Of a DNA stretch of 64,000 nt, positions 1 to 13,269 are shown one piece after another. This stretch comes from Cardiocondyla obscurior (Eukaryota; Arthropoda; Insecta; Hymenoptera; Formicidae), in the NCBI RefSeq assembly GCF_019399895.1, contig NC_091864.1, positions 4,194,001 through 4,258,000 on the forward strand, read 5' to 3'. Both the position numbers and the translations under genes were made by a program. The notes under the pieces are model-generated. The model did no database searches and was not told the origin of the DNA. It saw only the letters and a list, made by a program, of their open reading frames with translations. Within the stretch, counting starts at the first letter, position 1; every line of letters starts with the position of its first letter.

Positions 1-975
1 ACGTGGGCATTTGCTGACGTCACCGCTCGATGCTACGTTGCCAGATAAAAAAAAATTTTTTTTTTGTTTTTTGTTAATATCTTCGCCTTTGGTGGAAGTT
101 TAACGCTGAAAATTGTCACGTGAGCATTTGCTGACGTCACCGCTCGATGCTACGTTGCCAGATTTCTAATTTTTTTTTTTGTTTTTGTCAATATTTTTGT
201 TTCTGGTGAAGGTAGAACGCTGAAAATTGTTACGTGGGCGTTTGCTGACGTCACCGCACGATGATTCGTTGCCAGATTTTCAAAACTTTTCTTTTCGTTT
301 TTGTCAATATCTCTGCCTCTGGTAATGGTAGAACGCTGACAATGGTCACGTGGGCATCTGCTGACGTCACCGCACGATGATTTGTTGCCAGATTTTCAAA
401 AATTTTTTTTTTGTTTTTTGTCAATATCTCTGCTTCTGGTGAAGGTGGAACGCTGAAAATGGTCACGTGGGCGTTTGCTGACGTCACCGCACAACGATAC
501 GTTGCCAGATTCTGAAAAATTTTTTTATCGTTTTCTGTTAATATCTCTGCTTCTGGTAAAGGTAGAACGCTGAAAATTGTTACGTGGGCATCTGCTGACG
601 TCACCGCACGATGATTCGTTGCCAGATTTTAAAATATTTTTTTTTGTTTTTTGTCAATATCTCTGCTTGTGGCAAAAGTAAAACTCTGAAAATTGTCACG
701 TGGGCGTTTGCTGACGTAACCGCAAGATGATACGTTGCCAGATTTTCAAAGAACTTTTTTTTGTTTTTTGTCAATATGTCTGCTTCTGGTGAAAGTAAAA
801 CGCTGAAAATGGTTACGTGGGCATTTGCTGACGTCACCTCACAATGATACGTTGCCAGATTTTGAAATATTTTTTTATTGTTTTTTGTCAATATCTCTGC
901 CTCTGGTGAGGGTAGAACGCTGAAAATGGTCACGTGGGTTTCTGCTGACGTTACCGCACGATGATTCGTTGCCAG
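1..975 (+). repeat. Block duplication, copy 1 (partner at 2,569-3,525)
   Basis: Shares private variants with 2,569-3,525 at a shift of 2,568 bp falling to 2,552 bp through small indels. Shared marks include CACCGCTCGATGC, GGAAGTTTAACGC, the rare GTAATGGTAGAACGCTGAC, ACGTAACCGCAAG and GTGGGTTTCTGC. Similarity ends near 975, where the tails become different subtypes. The copy may extend beyond the left window edge. Confidence 0.85.
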
Positions 976-2568
976 ATTTTCAAAAATTTCTTTTTTGTTT
1001 TTTGTCAATATCTTTGTCTCTGGTGAAGGTAAAACGCTGAAAATGGTCAAGTGGGCATCTGCTGACGTCACTGCACGATGATTCGTTGTCAAATTTTCAA
1101 AAATTTTTTTTTTGTTTTTTTGTCAATATCTCTGCTTCTGGTGAAGGTGGAACGCTGAAAATAGTCACGTGAGCATCTGCTGACGTCACCGCACAATGAT
1201 TCGTTGCCAGATTTTCAAAAAATTTTTTTTTGCTTTTTGTCAATATCTCTGCCTTTGGTGGAGGTAGAACACTGAAAATTGTTACGTGGGCATTTGCTGA
1301 CGTCACCGCACAATGATACGTTGCCAGATTAAAAAAAATTTTTATTTTTTTTTTTGTCAATATCTCTGCTTTTGGTGGAAACAGAACGTTGAAAATTGTT
1401 ATGTGGGCATCTGCTGACGTCACCGCACAAAGATTTGTTGTTAGATTTTCAAAAATTTTTTTTTTGTTTTTTGTCAATATCTTTGCTTCTGGTGAAGGTA
1501 AAACGCTGAAAATGGTCAAGTGGGCATCTGCTGACGTCACCGCACGATGATTTGTTGTCAGATTTTAAAATATTTTTTTTTGTTTTTTGTCAATATTTCT
1601 GCTTCTGGCCAAAGTAGAACTCTGAAAATTTTCACGTGGGCGTTTGCTGACGTCACCGCAAGATGATACGTTGCCAGATTTTCAAAAAACTTTTTTTGTT
1701 TTTTGTCAATATCTCTGCTTCTGGTGAAAGTAGAACGCTGAAAATGGTCACGTGGGCATTTGCTGACGTCACCGCACAATGATACGTTGCCAGAGTTTGA
1801 AATATTTTTTTATTGTTTTTTGTCAATATCTCTGCCTCTGGTGAGGGTAAAACGCTGAAAATGGTCACGTTGGCCTCTGCTGACGTCACCGCACGATGAT
1901 TCGTTGCCAGATTTTCATATTATTTTTTTTTGTTTTTTGTCAATATCTCTGCTTTTGGCAAAAGTAGAACTCTGAAAATTGTCACGTGGGCGTTTGCTGA
2001 CGTCACCGCAAGATGATACGTTGCCAGATTTTCAAAAAATTTTGTTTTGTTTTTTGTCAATATCTTTGCTTCTGGTGAAAGTAGAACGCTGAAAATGGTT
2101 ACGTGGGCATTTGCTGACGTCACCGCACAATGATACGTTGCCAGATTTTGAAAAATTTTTTTATTTTTTTTTTTTCAATATCTCTGCCTCTGGTGAGAGT
2201 AGAACGCTGAAAATGGTCACGTGGGCCTCTGCTGACGTCACCGCACGATGATTCGTTGCCAGATTTTCAAAAATTTTTTTTTCGTTTTTTGTCAATATCT
2301 CTGTTTCTTGTAAAGGTAAAACGCTGAAAATGGTCGAGTGGGCATTTGCTGACGTCACCGCACAATGCTACTTTGCCAGATTTTCAATAATTTTTTTTTT
2401 GTTCTTTGTCAATATCTCTGTTTCTGGTGAGGGTAGAACGCTGAAAATGGTATCGTGGGCTTTTGCTGACGTCACAGCACGATGATTCGTTGCCAGATTT
2501 TCAAAAATTTTTTTTTGTTTTTTGTCAATATTTTTGCCTTTGGTGAAGGTAGAACGCTGAAAATAATC

Positions 2569-3525
2569 ACGTGGGCATTTGCTGACGTCACCGCTCGATG
2601 CTACGTTGCCAGATAAAAAAAATTTTTTTGTTTTTTGTCAATATCTTCGCCTTTGGTGGAAGTTTAACGCTGAAAATTGTCACGTGAGCATTTGCTGACG
2701 TCACCGCTCGATGCTACGTTGCCAGATTTCTAATTTTTTTTTTTGTTTTTGTCAATATTTTTGTTTCTGGTGAAGGTAGAACGCTGAAAATTGTTACGTG
2801 GGCATTTGCTGACGTCACCGCACGATGATTCGTTGCCAGATTTTCAAAACTTTTTTTTCGTTTTTGTCAATATCTCTGCCTCTGGTAATGGTAGAACGCT
2901 GACAATGGTCACGTGGGCATCTGCTGACGTCACCGCACGATGATTTGTTGCCAGATTTTCAAAAATTTTTTTGTTTTTTGTCAATATCTCTGCTTCTGGT
3001 GAAGGTAGAACGCTGAAAATGGTCACGTGGGCATTTGCTGACGTCACCGCACAATGATACGTTGCCAGATTCTGAAAAATTTTTTATCGTTTTTTGTCAA
3101 TATCTCTGCTTCTGGTAAAGGTAGAACGCTGAAAATTGTTACGTGGGCATCTGCTGACGTCACCGCACGATGATTCGTTGCCAGATTTTAAAATATTTTT
3201 TTGTTTTTTGTCAATATCTCTGCTTGTGGCAAAAACTCTGAAAATTGTCACGTGGGCGTTTGCTGACGTAACCGCAAGATGATACGTTGCCAGATTTTCA
3301 AGAACTTTTTTTTGTTTTTTGTCAATATGTCTGCTTCTGGTGAAAGTAAAACGCTGAAAATGGTTACGTGGGCATTTGCTGACGTCACCTCACAATGATA
3401 CGTTGCCAGATTTTGAAATATTTTTTTATTGTTTTTTGTCAATATCTCTGCCTCTGGTGAGGGTAGAACGCTGAAAATGGTCACGTGGGTTTCTGCTGAC
3501 GTCACCGCACGATGATTCGTTGCCA
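2569..3525 (+). repeat. Block duplication, copy 2 (partner at 1-975)
   Basis: Eight consecutive monomers carry the same order of private variants as positions 1-975. Differences are mainly T-tract length, plus the loss of a few bases in the GCAAAAGTAAAACTC tail near 3,230. The spacing of about 2.55 kb is close to 22 monomers. Confidence 0.85.
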
Positions 3526-4658
3526 GATTTTCAAAAAATTTTTTTTTGTTTTTTGTCAATATCTCTGCCTCTGGTGGAGGTAGAACGCTAAAAATAGTCA
3601 CGTGGGCATCTGCTGACGTCACCGCACGATGATTCGTTGTCAAATTTTGAAAAATTTTTTTATTGTTTTTTGTCAATATCTCTGCCTCTGATGAAGGTAG
3701 AACGCTGAAAATGATCACGAAGGCATTTGCTGACGTCACCGCACAATGCTACGTTGCCAGATTTTCAAATTTTATTGTTTTGTTTTTTGTCAATATTTTC
3801 GCTTTTGATGAAAGTAAACCGCTAAAAATAGTTACGTGAGCATCTACTGACGTCACCGCACGATGCTATGTTGCCAGATATTCATATTATTTTTTTTTGT
3901 TTTTTGTCAATATCTTTGCTTCTGGCAAAAGTAGAACTCTGAAAATTGTCACGTGGGCATTTGCTGACGTCACCGCACAATGATACGTTGCCAGATTTTG
4001 AAAAATTTTTTTTTTTTTTTTCAATATCTCTGCTTCTTGTGAAAGTAGAACGCTGAAAATGGTCACGTGAACCTCTGCTGACGTCACCGCACGATGATTC
4101 GTTGCCAGATTTTCAGAAATTTTTTTTTCGTTTTTTGTCAATATCTCTGTCTCTTGTAAAGGTAAAACGCTGAAAATGGTCAAGTGGGCATCTGCTGACG
4201 TCACCGCTCGATGCTACGTTGTCAGATTTTCAAATTTTATTGTTTTGTTTTTTGTCAATATTTTCGCTTTTGATGAAAGTAAAACGTCGAAAATAGTCAC
4301 GTGAGCATCTACTGACGTCACCGCACGATGCTACGTTGCCAGATTTTCATTTTTTTTTTGTTTTTTGTCAATATCTCTGCTTCTGGCAAAAGTAGAACTC
4401 TGAAAATTGTCACGTGGGCGTTTGCTGACGTCACCGCACAATGATACGTTGCCAAATTTTGAAAAATTTTTTTATTGTTTTTTGTCAATATCTCTGCCTC
4501 TGGTGAGGGTAGAACGCTGAAAATGGTCACGAAGGCATTTGCTGACGTTACCGCACAATGCTACGTTGCCAGATTTTCAAAAATTATATTTTCGTTTTTG
4601 TCAATATTTTTGCTTCTGGTGGAAGTACAACGCTGAATATAGTCACGTGGGCATCTGC

Positions 4659-6041
4659 TGACGGCACCGCAGAATAATACGTTGTTAAACTACAAAAATT
4701 TTTGTTTTTTGTCAATATCTCTGCTTTTGGTAAAAGTAGAACGCTGAAAATTGTTACGTGGACATCTGCTGACGTCACCGCACGATGATTCGTTGCCAGA
4801 TTTTCAAAAAATTTTTTTTTGTTTTTTGTCAATATCTCTGCCTCTGGTGGAGGTAGAACGCTGAAAATAGTCACGTGGGCATCTGCTGACGTCACCGCAC
4901 GATGATTCGTTGTCAAATTTTCAAAATTTTTTTTTTGTTTTTTGTCAATATCTCTGCTTCTGGTGAAGGTGGAACGCTGAAAATAGTCACGTTAGCATCT
5001 GCTGACGTCACCGCTCGATGCTACGTTGTAAGATTTTCAAATTTTATTGTTTTGTTTTTTGTCAATATTTTCGCTTTTGATGAAAGTAAACCGCTAAAAA
5101 TAGTTACGTGAGCATCTACTGACGTCACCGCACGATGCTACGTTGCCAGATATTCATATTATTTTTTTGTTTTTGTCAATATCTTTGCTTCTGGCAAAAG
5201 TAGAACTCTGAAAATTGTCACGTGGGCATTTGCTGACGTCACCGCACAATGATACGTTGCCAGATTTTGAAAAATTTTTTTTTTTTTTTTCAATATCTCT
5301 GCTTCTTGTGAAAGTAGAACGCTGAAAATGGTCACGTGAACCTCTGCTGACGTCACCGCACGATGATTCGTTGCCAGATTTTCAAAATTTTTTTTTCGTT
5401 TTTGTCAATATCTCTGTCTCTTGTAAAGGTAAAACGCTGAAAATGGTCAAGTGGGCATCTGCTGACGTCACCGCTCGATGCTACGTTGTCAGATTTTCAA
5501 ATTTTATTGTTTTGTTTTTTGTCAATATTTTCGCTTTTGATGAAAGTAAAACGTCGAAAATAGTCACGTGAGCATCTACTGACGTCACCGCACGATGCTA
5601 CGTTGCCAGATTTTCATATTATTTTTTTGTTTTTGTCAATATCTCTGCTTCTGGCAAAAGTAGAACTCTGAAAATTGTCACGTGGGCGTTTGCTGACGTC
5701 ACCGCAAGATGATACGTTGCCAAATTTTCAAAATCTTTTTTTTGTTTTTTGTCAATATCTCTGCTTCTGGTGAAAGTCGAACGCTGAAAATGGTTACGTG
5801 GGCATTTGCTGACGTCACCGCACAATGATACGTTGCCAAATTTGAAAAATTTTTTATTGTTTTTTGTCAATATCTCTGCCTCTGGTGAGGGTAGAACGCT
5901 GAAAATGGTCACGAAGGCATTTGCTGACGTTACCGCACAATGCTACGTTGCCAGATTTTCAAAAATTATATTTTCGTTTTTTGTCAATATTTTTGCTTCT
6001 GGTAGAAGTACAATGCTGAATATAGTCACGTGGGCATCTGC
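4659..6041 (+). repeat. HOR unit 1 (1,383 bp, 12-mer)
   Basis: Runs from one TGACGGCACCGCAG landmark to the next. It holds the ordered variants CTCTTGTAAAGG, CACCGCTCGATGC, GTAAAACGTCG, CTACTGACGTCACC and CACGAAGGCATTTGC that mark every unit of this family. Confidence 0.88.
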
Positions 6042-7438
6042 TGACGGCACCGCAGAATAATACGTTGTTAAAACTACAAAAATTTTTTTTTGTTTTTTGT
6101 CAATATCTCTGCTTTTGGTAAAAGTAGAACGCTGAAAATTGTTACGTGGACATCTGCTGACGTCACCGCACGATGATTCGTTGCCAGATTTTCAAAAAAT
6201 TTTTTTTTGTTTTTTGTCAATATCTCTGCCTCTGGTGGAGGTAGAACGCTGAAAATAGTCACGTGGGCATCTGCTGACGTCACCGCACGATGATTCGTTG
6301 TCAAATTTTGAAAAATTTTTTTATTGTTTTTTGTCAATATCTCTGCCTCTGATGAAGGTAGAACGCTGAAAATGATCACGAAGGCATTTGCTGACGTCAC
6401 CGCACAATGCTACGTTGCCAGATTTTCAAATTTTATTGTTTTGTTTTTTGTCAATATTTTCGCTTTTGATGAAAGTAAACCGCTAAAAATAGTTACGTGA
6501 GCATCTACTGACGTCACCGCACGATGCTATGTTGCCAGATATTCATATTATTTTTTTTTGTTTTTTGTCAATATCTTTGCTTCTGGCAAAAGTAGAACTC
6601 TGAAAATTGTCACGTGGGCATTTGCTGACGTCACCGCACAATGATACGTTGCCAGATTTTGAAAATTTTTTTTTTTTTTTCAATATCTCTGCTTCTTGTG
6701 AAAGTAGAACGCTGAAAATGGTCACGTGAACCTCTGCTGACGTCACCGCACGATGATTCGTTGCCAGATTTTCAGAAATTTTTTTTTCGTTTTTTGTCAA
6801 TATCTCTGTCTCTTGTAAAGGTAAAACGCTGAAAATGGTCAAGTGGGCATCTGCTGACGTCACCGCTCGATGCTACGTTGTCAGATTTTCAAATTTTATT
6901 GTTTTGTTTTTTGTCAATATTTTCGCTTTTGATGAAAGTAAAACGTCGAAAATAGTCACGTGAGCATCTACTGACGTCACCGCACGATGCTACGTTGCCA
7001 GATTTTCATATTATTTTTTTTTGTTTTTTGTCAATATCTCTGCTTCTGGCAAAAGTAGAACTCTGAAAATTGTCACGTGGGCGTTTGCTGACGTCACCGC
7101 AAGATGATACGTTGCCAAATTTTCAAAATCTTTTTTTTGTTTTTTGTCAATATCTCTGCTTCTGGTGAAAGTCGAACGCTGAAAATGGTTACGTGGGCAT
7201 TTGCTGACGTCACCGCACAATGATACGTTGCCAAATTTTGAAAAATTTTTTTATTGTTTTTTGTCAATATCTCTGCCTCTGGTGAGGGTAGAACGCTGAA
7301 AATGGTCACGAAGGCATTTGCTGACGTTACCGCACAATGCTACGTTGCCAGATTTTCAAAAATTATATTTTCGTTTTTTGTCAATATTTTTGCTTCTGGT
7401 AGAAGTACAATGCTGAATATAGTCACGTGGGCATCTGC
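6042..7438 (+). repeat. HOR unit 2 (1,397 bp, 12-mer)
   Basis: Has the same ordered variants as the previous unit, with near-identical subtypes over long stretches, so exchange or amplification between units is recent. Confidence 0.9.
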
Positions 7439-8839
7439 TGACGGCACCGCAGAATAATACGTTGTTAAAACTACAAAAATTTTTTTTTGTTTTTTGTCAA
7501 TATCTCTGCTTTTGGTAAAAGTAGAACGCTGAAAATTGTTACGTGGACATCTGCTGACGTCACCGCACGATGATTCGTTGTCAAATTTTGAAAAATTTTT
7601 TTATTGTTTTTTGTCAATATCTCTGCCTCTGGTGGAGGTAGAACGCTGAAAATAGTCACGTGGGCATCTGCTGACGTCACCGCACGATGATTCGTTGTCA
7701 AATTTTGAAAAATTTTTTTATTGTTTTTTGTCAATATCTCTGCCTCTGATGAAGGTAGAACGCTGAAAATGATCACGAAGGCATTTGCTGACGTCACCGC
7801 ACAATGCTACGTTGCCAGATTTTCAAATTTTATTGTTTTGTTTTTTGTCAATATTTTCGCTTTTGATGAAAGTAAACCGCTAAAAATAGTTACGTGAGCA
7901 TCTACTGACGTCACCGCACGATGCTATGTTGCCAGATATTCATATTATTTTTTTTTGTTTTTTGTCAATATCTTTGCTTCTGGCAAAAGTAGAACTCTGA
8001 AAATTGTCACGTGGGCATTTGCTGACGTCACCGCACAATGATACGTTGCCAGATTTTGAAAAATTTTTTTATTTTTTTTTTTCAATATCTCTGCTTCTTG
8101 TGAAAGTAGAACGCTGAAAATGGTCACGTGAACCTCTGCTGACGTCACCGCACGATGATTCGTTGCCAGATTTTCAAAAATTTTTTTTTCGTTTTTTGTC
8201 AATATCTCTGTCTCTTGTAAAGGTAAAACGCTGAAAATGGTCAAGTGGGCATCTGCTGACGTCACCGCTCGATGCTACGTTGTCAGATTTTCAAATTTTA
8301 TTGTTTTGTTTTTTGTCAATATTTTCGCTTTTGATGAAAGTAAAACGTCGAAAATAGTCACGTGAGCATCTACTGACGTCACCGCACGATGCTACGTTGC
8401 CAGATTTTCATATTATTTTTTTTTGTTTTTTGTCAATATCTCTGCTTCTGGCAAAAGTAGAACGCTGAAAATTGTTACGTGGACATCTGCTGACGTCACC
8501 GCACGATGCTACTTTGCCAGATTTTCAAAATCTTTTTTCTTGTTTTTTTTCAATATCTCTGCTTCTGGTGAAAGTGGAACGTTGAAAATGGTTACGTGGG
8601 CATCTGCTGACGTCACCGCACAATGCTACTTTGCCACATTTTCAAAATTTCTTTTTTGTTTTTTGTCAATATCTCTGCTTCTGGCCAAAGTAGAACTCTG
8701 AAAATTTTCACGTGGGCGTTTGCTGACGTCACCGCAAGATGATACGTTGCCAGATTTTCAAAAAACTTTTTTTGTTTTTTGTCAATATCTCTGCCTCTGG
8801 TGGAGGTAGAACGCTGAAAATTGTTACGTGGGCATCTGC
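7439..8839 (+). repeat. HOR unit 3 (1,401 bp, 12-mer)
   Basis: Matches its neighbours up to about 8,460, then switches to monomers with CACGATGCTACTTTGCC and GCCAAAGTAGAACTC. These are typical of the 19-25 kb region, which suggests a recombination or conversion patch at about 8,460-8,720. Confidence 0.82.
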
Positions 8840-10587
8840 TGACGGCACCGCAGAATAATACGTTGCCAAATTTTCAAAAATTTTTTTGTTTTTTGTCAAT
8901 ATCTCTGCTTTTGGTAAAAGTAGAACGCTGAAAATTGTTACGTGGACATCTGCAGACGTCACCGCACGATGATTCGTTGCCAGATTTTCAAAAAATTTTT
9001 TTTTGTTTTTTGTCAATATCTCTGCCTCTGGTGGAGGTAGAACGCTGAAAATAGTCACGTGGGCATCTGCTGACGTCACCGCACGATGATTCGTTGTCAA
9101 ATTTTCAAAATTTTTTTTTTTGTTTTTTGTCAATATCTCTGCTTCTGGTGAAGGTGGAACGCTGAAAATAGTCACGTTAGCATCTGCTGACGTCACCGCA
9201 CGATGATTCGTTGTCAGATTTTCAAAAATTTTTTTTTCGTTTTTTGTCAATATCTTTGCTTCTGGCAAAAGTAGAACTCTGAAAATTGTCACGTGGGCGT
9301 TTGCTGACGTCACCGCAAGATAATACGTTGCCAGATTTTCAAAAAACTTTGTTTTGTTTTTTGTCAATATCTCTGCTTCTGGTGAAAGTAGAACGCTGAA
9401 AATGGTTACGTGGGCATTTGCTGACGTCACCGCACAATGATACGTTGCCAATTTTGAAAAATTTTTTTTTTTTTTTTCAATATCTCTGCCTCTGGTGAGG
9501 GTAGAACGCTGAAAATGGTCACGTGGGCCTCTGCTGACGTCACCGCACGATGATTCGTTGCCAGATTTTCAAAAATTTTTTTTTCGTTTTTTGTCAATAT
9601 CTCTGTCTTTTGTAAAGGTAAAACGCTAAAAATGGTCAAGTGGGCATCTGCTGACGTCACCGCTCGATGCTACGTTGTAAGATTTTCAAATTTTATTGTT
9701 TTGTTTTTTGTCAATATTTTCGCTTTTGATGAAAGTAAACCGCTAAAAATAGTTACGTGAGCATCTACTGACGTCACCGCACGATGCTACGTTGCCAGAT
9801 ATTCATATTAATTTTTTTTGTTTTTTGTCAATATCTTTGCTTCTGGCAAAAGTAGAACTCTGAAAATTGTCACGTGGGCATTTGCTGACGTCACCGCACA
9901 ATAATACGTTGCCAGATTTTGAAAAATTTTTTTATTTTTTTTTTTCAATATCTTTGCTTCTGGTGAAAGTAGAACGCTGAAAATGGTCACGTGAACCTCT
10001 GCTGACGTCACCGCACGATGATTCGTTGCCAGATTTTCAAAAATTTTTTTTTCGTTTTTTGTCAATATCTCTGTCTCTTGTAAAGGTAAAACGCTGAAAA
10101 TGGTCAAGTGGGCATCTGCTGACGTCACCGCTCGATGCTACGTTGTCAGATTTTCAAATTTTATTGTTTTGTTTTTTGTCAATATTTTCGCTTTTGATGA
10201 AAGTAAAACGTCGAAAATAGTCACGTGAGCATCTACTGACGTCACCGCACGATGCTACGTTGCCAGATTTTCATATTATTTTTTTTTGTTTTTTGTCAAT
10301 ATCTCTGCTTCTGGCAAAAGTAGAACTCTGAAAATTGTCACGGGGGCGTTTGCTGACGTCACCGCAAGATGATACGTTGCCAAATTTTGAAAAATTTTTT
10401 TATTGTTTTTTGTCAATATCTCTGCCTCTGGTGAGGGTAGAACGCTGAAAATGGTCACGAAGGCATTTGCTGACGTTACCGCACAATGCTACGTTGCCAG
10501 ATTTTCAAAAATTATATTTTCGTTTTTTGTCAATATTTTTGCTTCTGGTGGAAGTACAATGCTGAATATAGTCACGTGGGCATCTGC
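8840..10587 (+). repeat. HOR unit 4, expanded (1,748 bp, 15-mer)
   Basis: Three monomers longer than the usual 12-mer. The tail mark CTTTTGTAAAGG near 9,600 and CTCTTGTAAAGG near 10,077 lie only about 477 bp apart, so a four-monomer segment seems duplicated inside this unit. Confidence 0.82.
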
Positions 10588-13269
10588 TGACGGCACCGCA
10601 GAATAATACGTTGTTAAAACTACAAAAATTTTTTTTTGTTTTTTGTCAATATCTCTGCTTTTGGTAAAAGTAGAACGCTGAAAATTGTTACGTGGACATC
10701 TGCAGACGTCACCGCACGATGATTCGTTGCCAGATTTTCAAAAAATTTTTTTTTGTTTTTTGTCAATATCTCTGCCTCTGGTGGAGGTAGAACGCTGAAA
10801 ATAGTCACGTGGGCATCTGCTGACGTCACCGCACGATGATTTGTTGTCAAATTTTCAAAATTTTTTTTTTGTTTTTTGTCAATATCTCTGCTTCTGGTGA
10901 AGGTGGAACGCTGAAAATAGTCACGTTAGCATCTGCTGACGTCACCGCTCGATGCTACGTTGTAAGATTTTCAAATTTTATTGTTTTGTTTTTTGTCAAT
11001 ATTTTCGCTTTTGATGAAAGTAAACCGCTAAAAATAGTTACGTGAGCATCTACTGACGTCACCGCACGATGCTACGTTGCCAGATATTCATATTATTTTT
11101 TTTTGTTTTTTGTCAATATCTTTGCTTCTGGCAAAAGTAGAACTCTGAAAATTGTCACGTGGGCATTTGCTGACGTCACCGCACAATGATACGTTGCCAG
11201 ATTTTGAAAAATTTTTTTATTTTTTTTTTTCAATATCTCTGCTTCTTGTGAAAGTAGAACGCTGAAAATGGTCACGTGAACCTCTGCTGACGTCACCGCA
11301 CGATGATTCGTTGCCAGATTTTCAGAAATTTTTTTTTCGTTTTTTGTCAATATCTCTGTCTCTTGTAAAGGTAAAACGCTGAAAATGGTCAAGTGGGCAT
11401 CTGCTGACGTCACCGCTCGATGCTACGTTGTCAGATTTTCAAATTTTATTGTTTTGTTTTTTGTCAATATTTTCGCTTTTGATGAAAGTAAAACGTCGAA
11501 AATAGTCACGTGAGCATCTACTGACGTCACCGCACGATGCTACGTTGCCAGATTTTCATATTATTTTTTTTTGTTTTTTGTCAATATCTCTGCTTCTGGC
11601 AAAAGTAGAACTCTGAAAATTGTCACGTGGGCGTTTGCTGACGTCACCGCAAGATGATACGTTGCCAAATTTTCAAAATCTTTTTTTTGTTTTTTGTCAA
11701 TATCTCTGCTTCTGGTGAAAGTCGAACGCTGAAAATGGTTACGTGGGCATTTGCTGACGTCACCGCACAATGATACGTTGCCAAATTTTGAAAAATTTTT
11801 TTATTGTTTTTTGTCAATATCTCTGCCTCTGGTGAGGGTAGAACGCTGAAAATGGTCACGAAGGCATTTGCTGACGTTACCGCACAATGCTACGTTGCCA
11901 GATTTTCAAAAATTATATTTTCGTTTTTTGTCAATATTTTTGCTTCTGGTAGAAGTACAATGCTGAATATAGTCACGTGGGCATCTGCTGACGGCACCGC
12001 AGAATAATACGTTGTTAAAACTACAAAAATTTTTTTTTGTTTTTTGTCAATATCTCTGCTTTTGGTAAAAGTAGAACGCTGAAAATTGTTACGTGGACAT
12101 CTGCTGACGTCACCGCACGATGATTCGTTGCCAGATTTTCAAAAATTTTTTTTTTGTTTTTTGTCAATATCTCTGCTTCTGGTGGAGGTAGAACGCTAAA
12201 AATAGTCACGTGGGCATCTGCTGACGTCACCGCACGATGATTCGTTGTCAAATTTTGAAAAATTTTTTTATTGTTTTTTGTCAATATCTCTGCCTCTGAT
12301 GAAGGTAGAACGCTGAAAATGATCACGAAGGCATTTGCTGACGTCACCGCACAATGCTACGTTGCCAGATTTTCAAATTTTATTGTTTTGTTTTTTGTCA
12401 ATATTTTCGCTTTTGATGAAAGTAAACCGCTAAAAATAGTTACGTGAGCATCTACTGACGTCACCGCACGATGCTATGTTGCCAGATATTATATTTTTTT
12501 TTGTTTTTTGTCAATATCTTTGCTTCTGGCAAAAGTAGAACTCTGAAAATTGTCACGTGGGCATTTGCTGACGTCACCGCACAATGATACGTTGCCAGAT
12601 TTTGAAAAATTTTTTTATTTTTTTTTTTCAATATCTCTGCTTCTTGTGAAAGTAGAACGCTGAAAATGGTCACGTGAACCTCTGCTGACGTCACCGCACG
12701 ATGATTCGTTGCCAGATTTTCAGAAATTTTTTTTTCGTTTTTTGTCAATATCTCTGTCTCTTGTAAAGGTAAAACGCTGAAAATGGTCAAGTGGGCATCT
12801 GCTGACGTCACCGCTCGATGCTACGTTGTCAGATTTTCAAATTTTATTGTTTTGTTTTTTGTCAATATTTTCGCTTTTGATGAAAGTAAAACGTCGAAAA
12901 TAGTCACGTGAGCATCTACTGACGTCACCGCACGATGCTACGTTGCCAGATTTTCATATTATTTTTTTTTGTTTTTTGTCAATATCTCTGCTTCTGGCAA
13001 AAGTAGAACTCTGAAAATTGTCACGTGGGCGTTTGCTGACGTCACCGCAAGATGATACGTTGCCAAATTTTCAAAATCTTTTTTTTGTTTTTTGTCAATA
13101 TCTCTGCCTCTGGTGAGGGTAGAACGCTGAAAATGGTCACGAAGGCATTTGCTGACGTTACCGCACAATGCTACGTTGCCAGATTTTCAAAAATTATATT
13201 TTCGTTTTTTGTCAATATTTTTGCTTCTGGTGGAAGTACAATGCTGAATATAGTCACGTGGGCATCTGC
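10588..13269 (+). repeat. 23-mer super-repeat, copy 1 (12-mer + 11-mer)
   Basis: Consists of 10,588-11,988 (1,401 bp) and 11,989-13,269 (1,281 bp). Private marks recur about 2.68 kb later, for example the ATCTGCAGACGTCACC variant (PstI-type CTGCAG just before the CRE) near 10,700 and again near 13,380. The alternating 12/11 pattern therefore reflects a larger unit. Confidence 0.86.
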
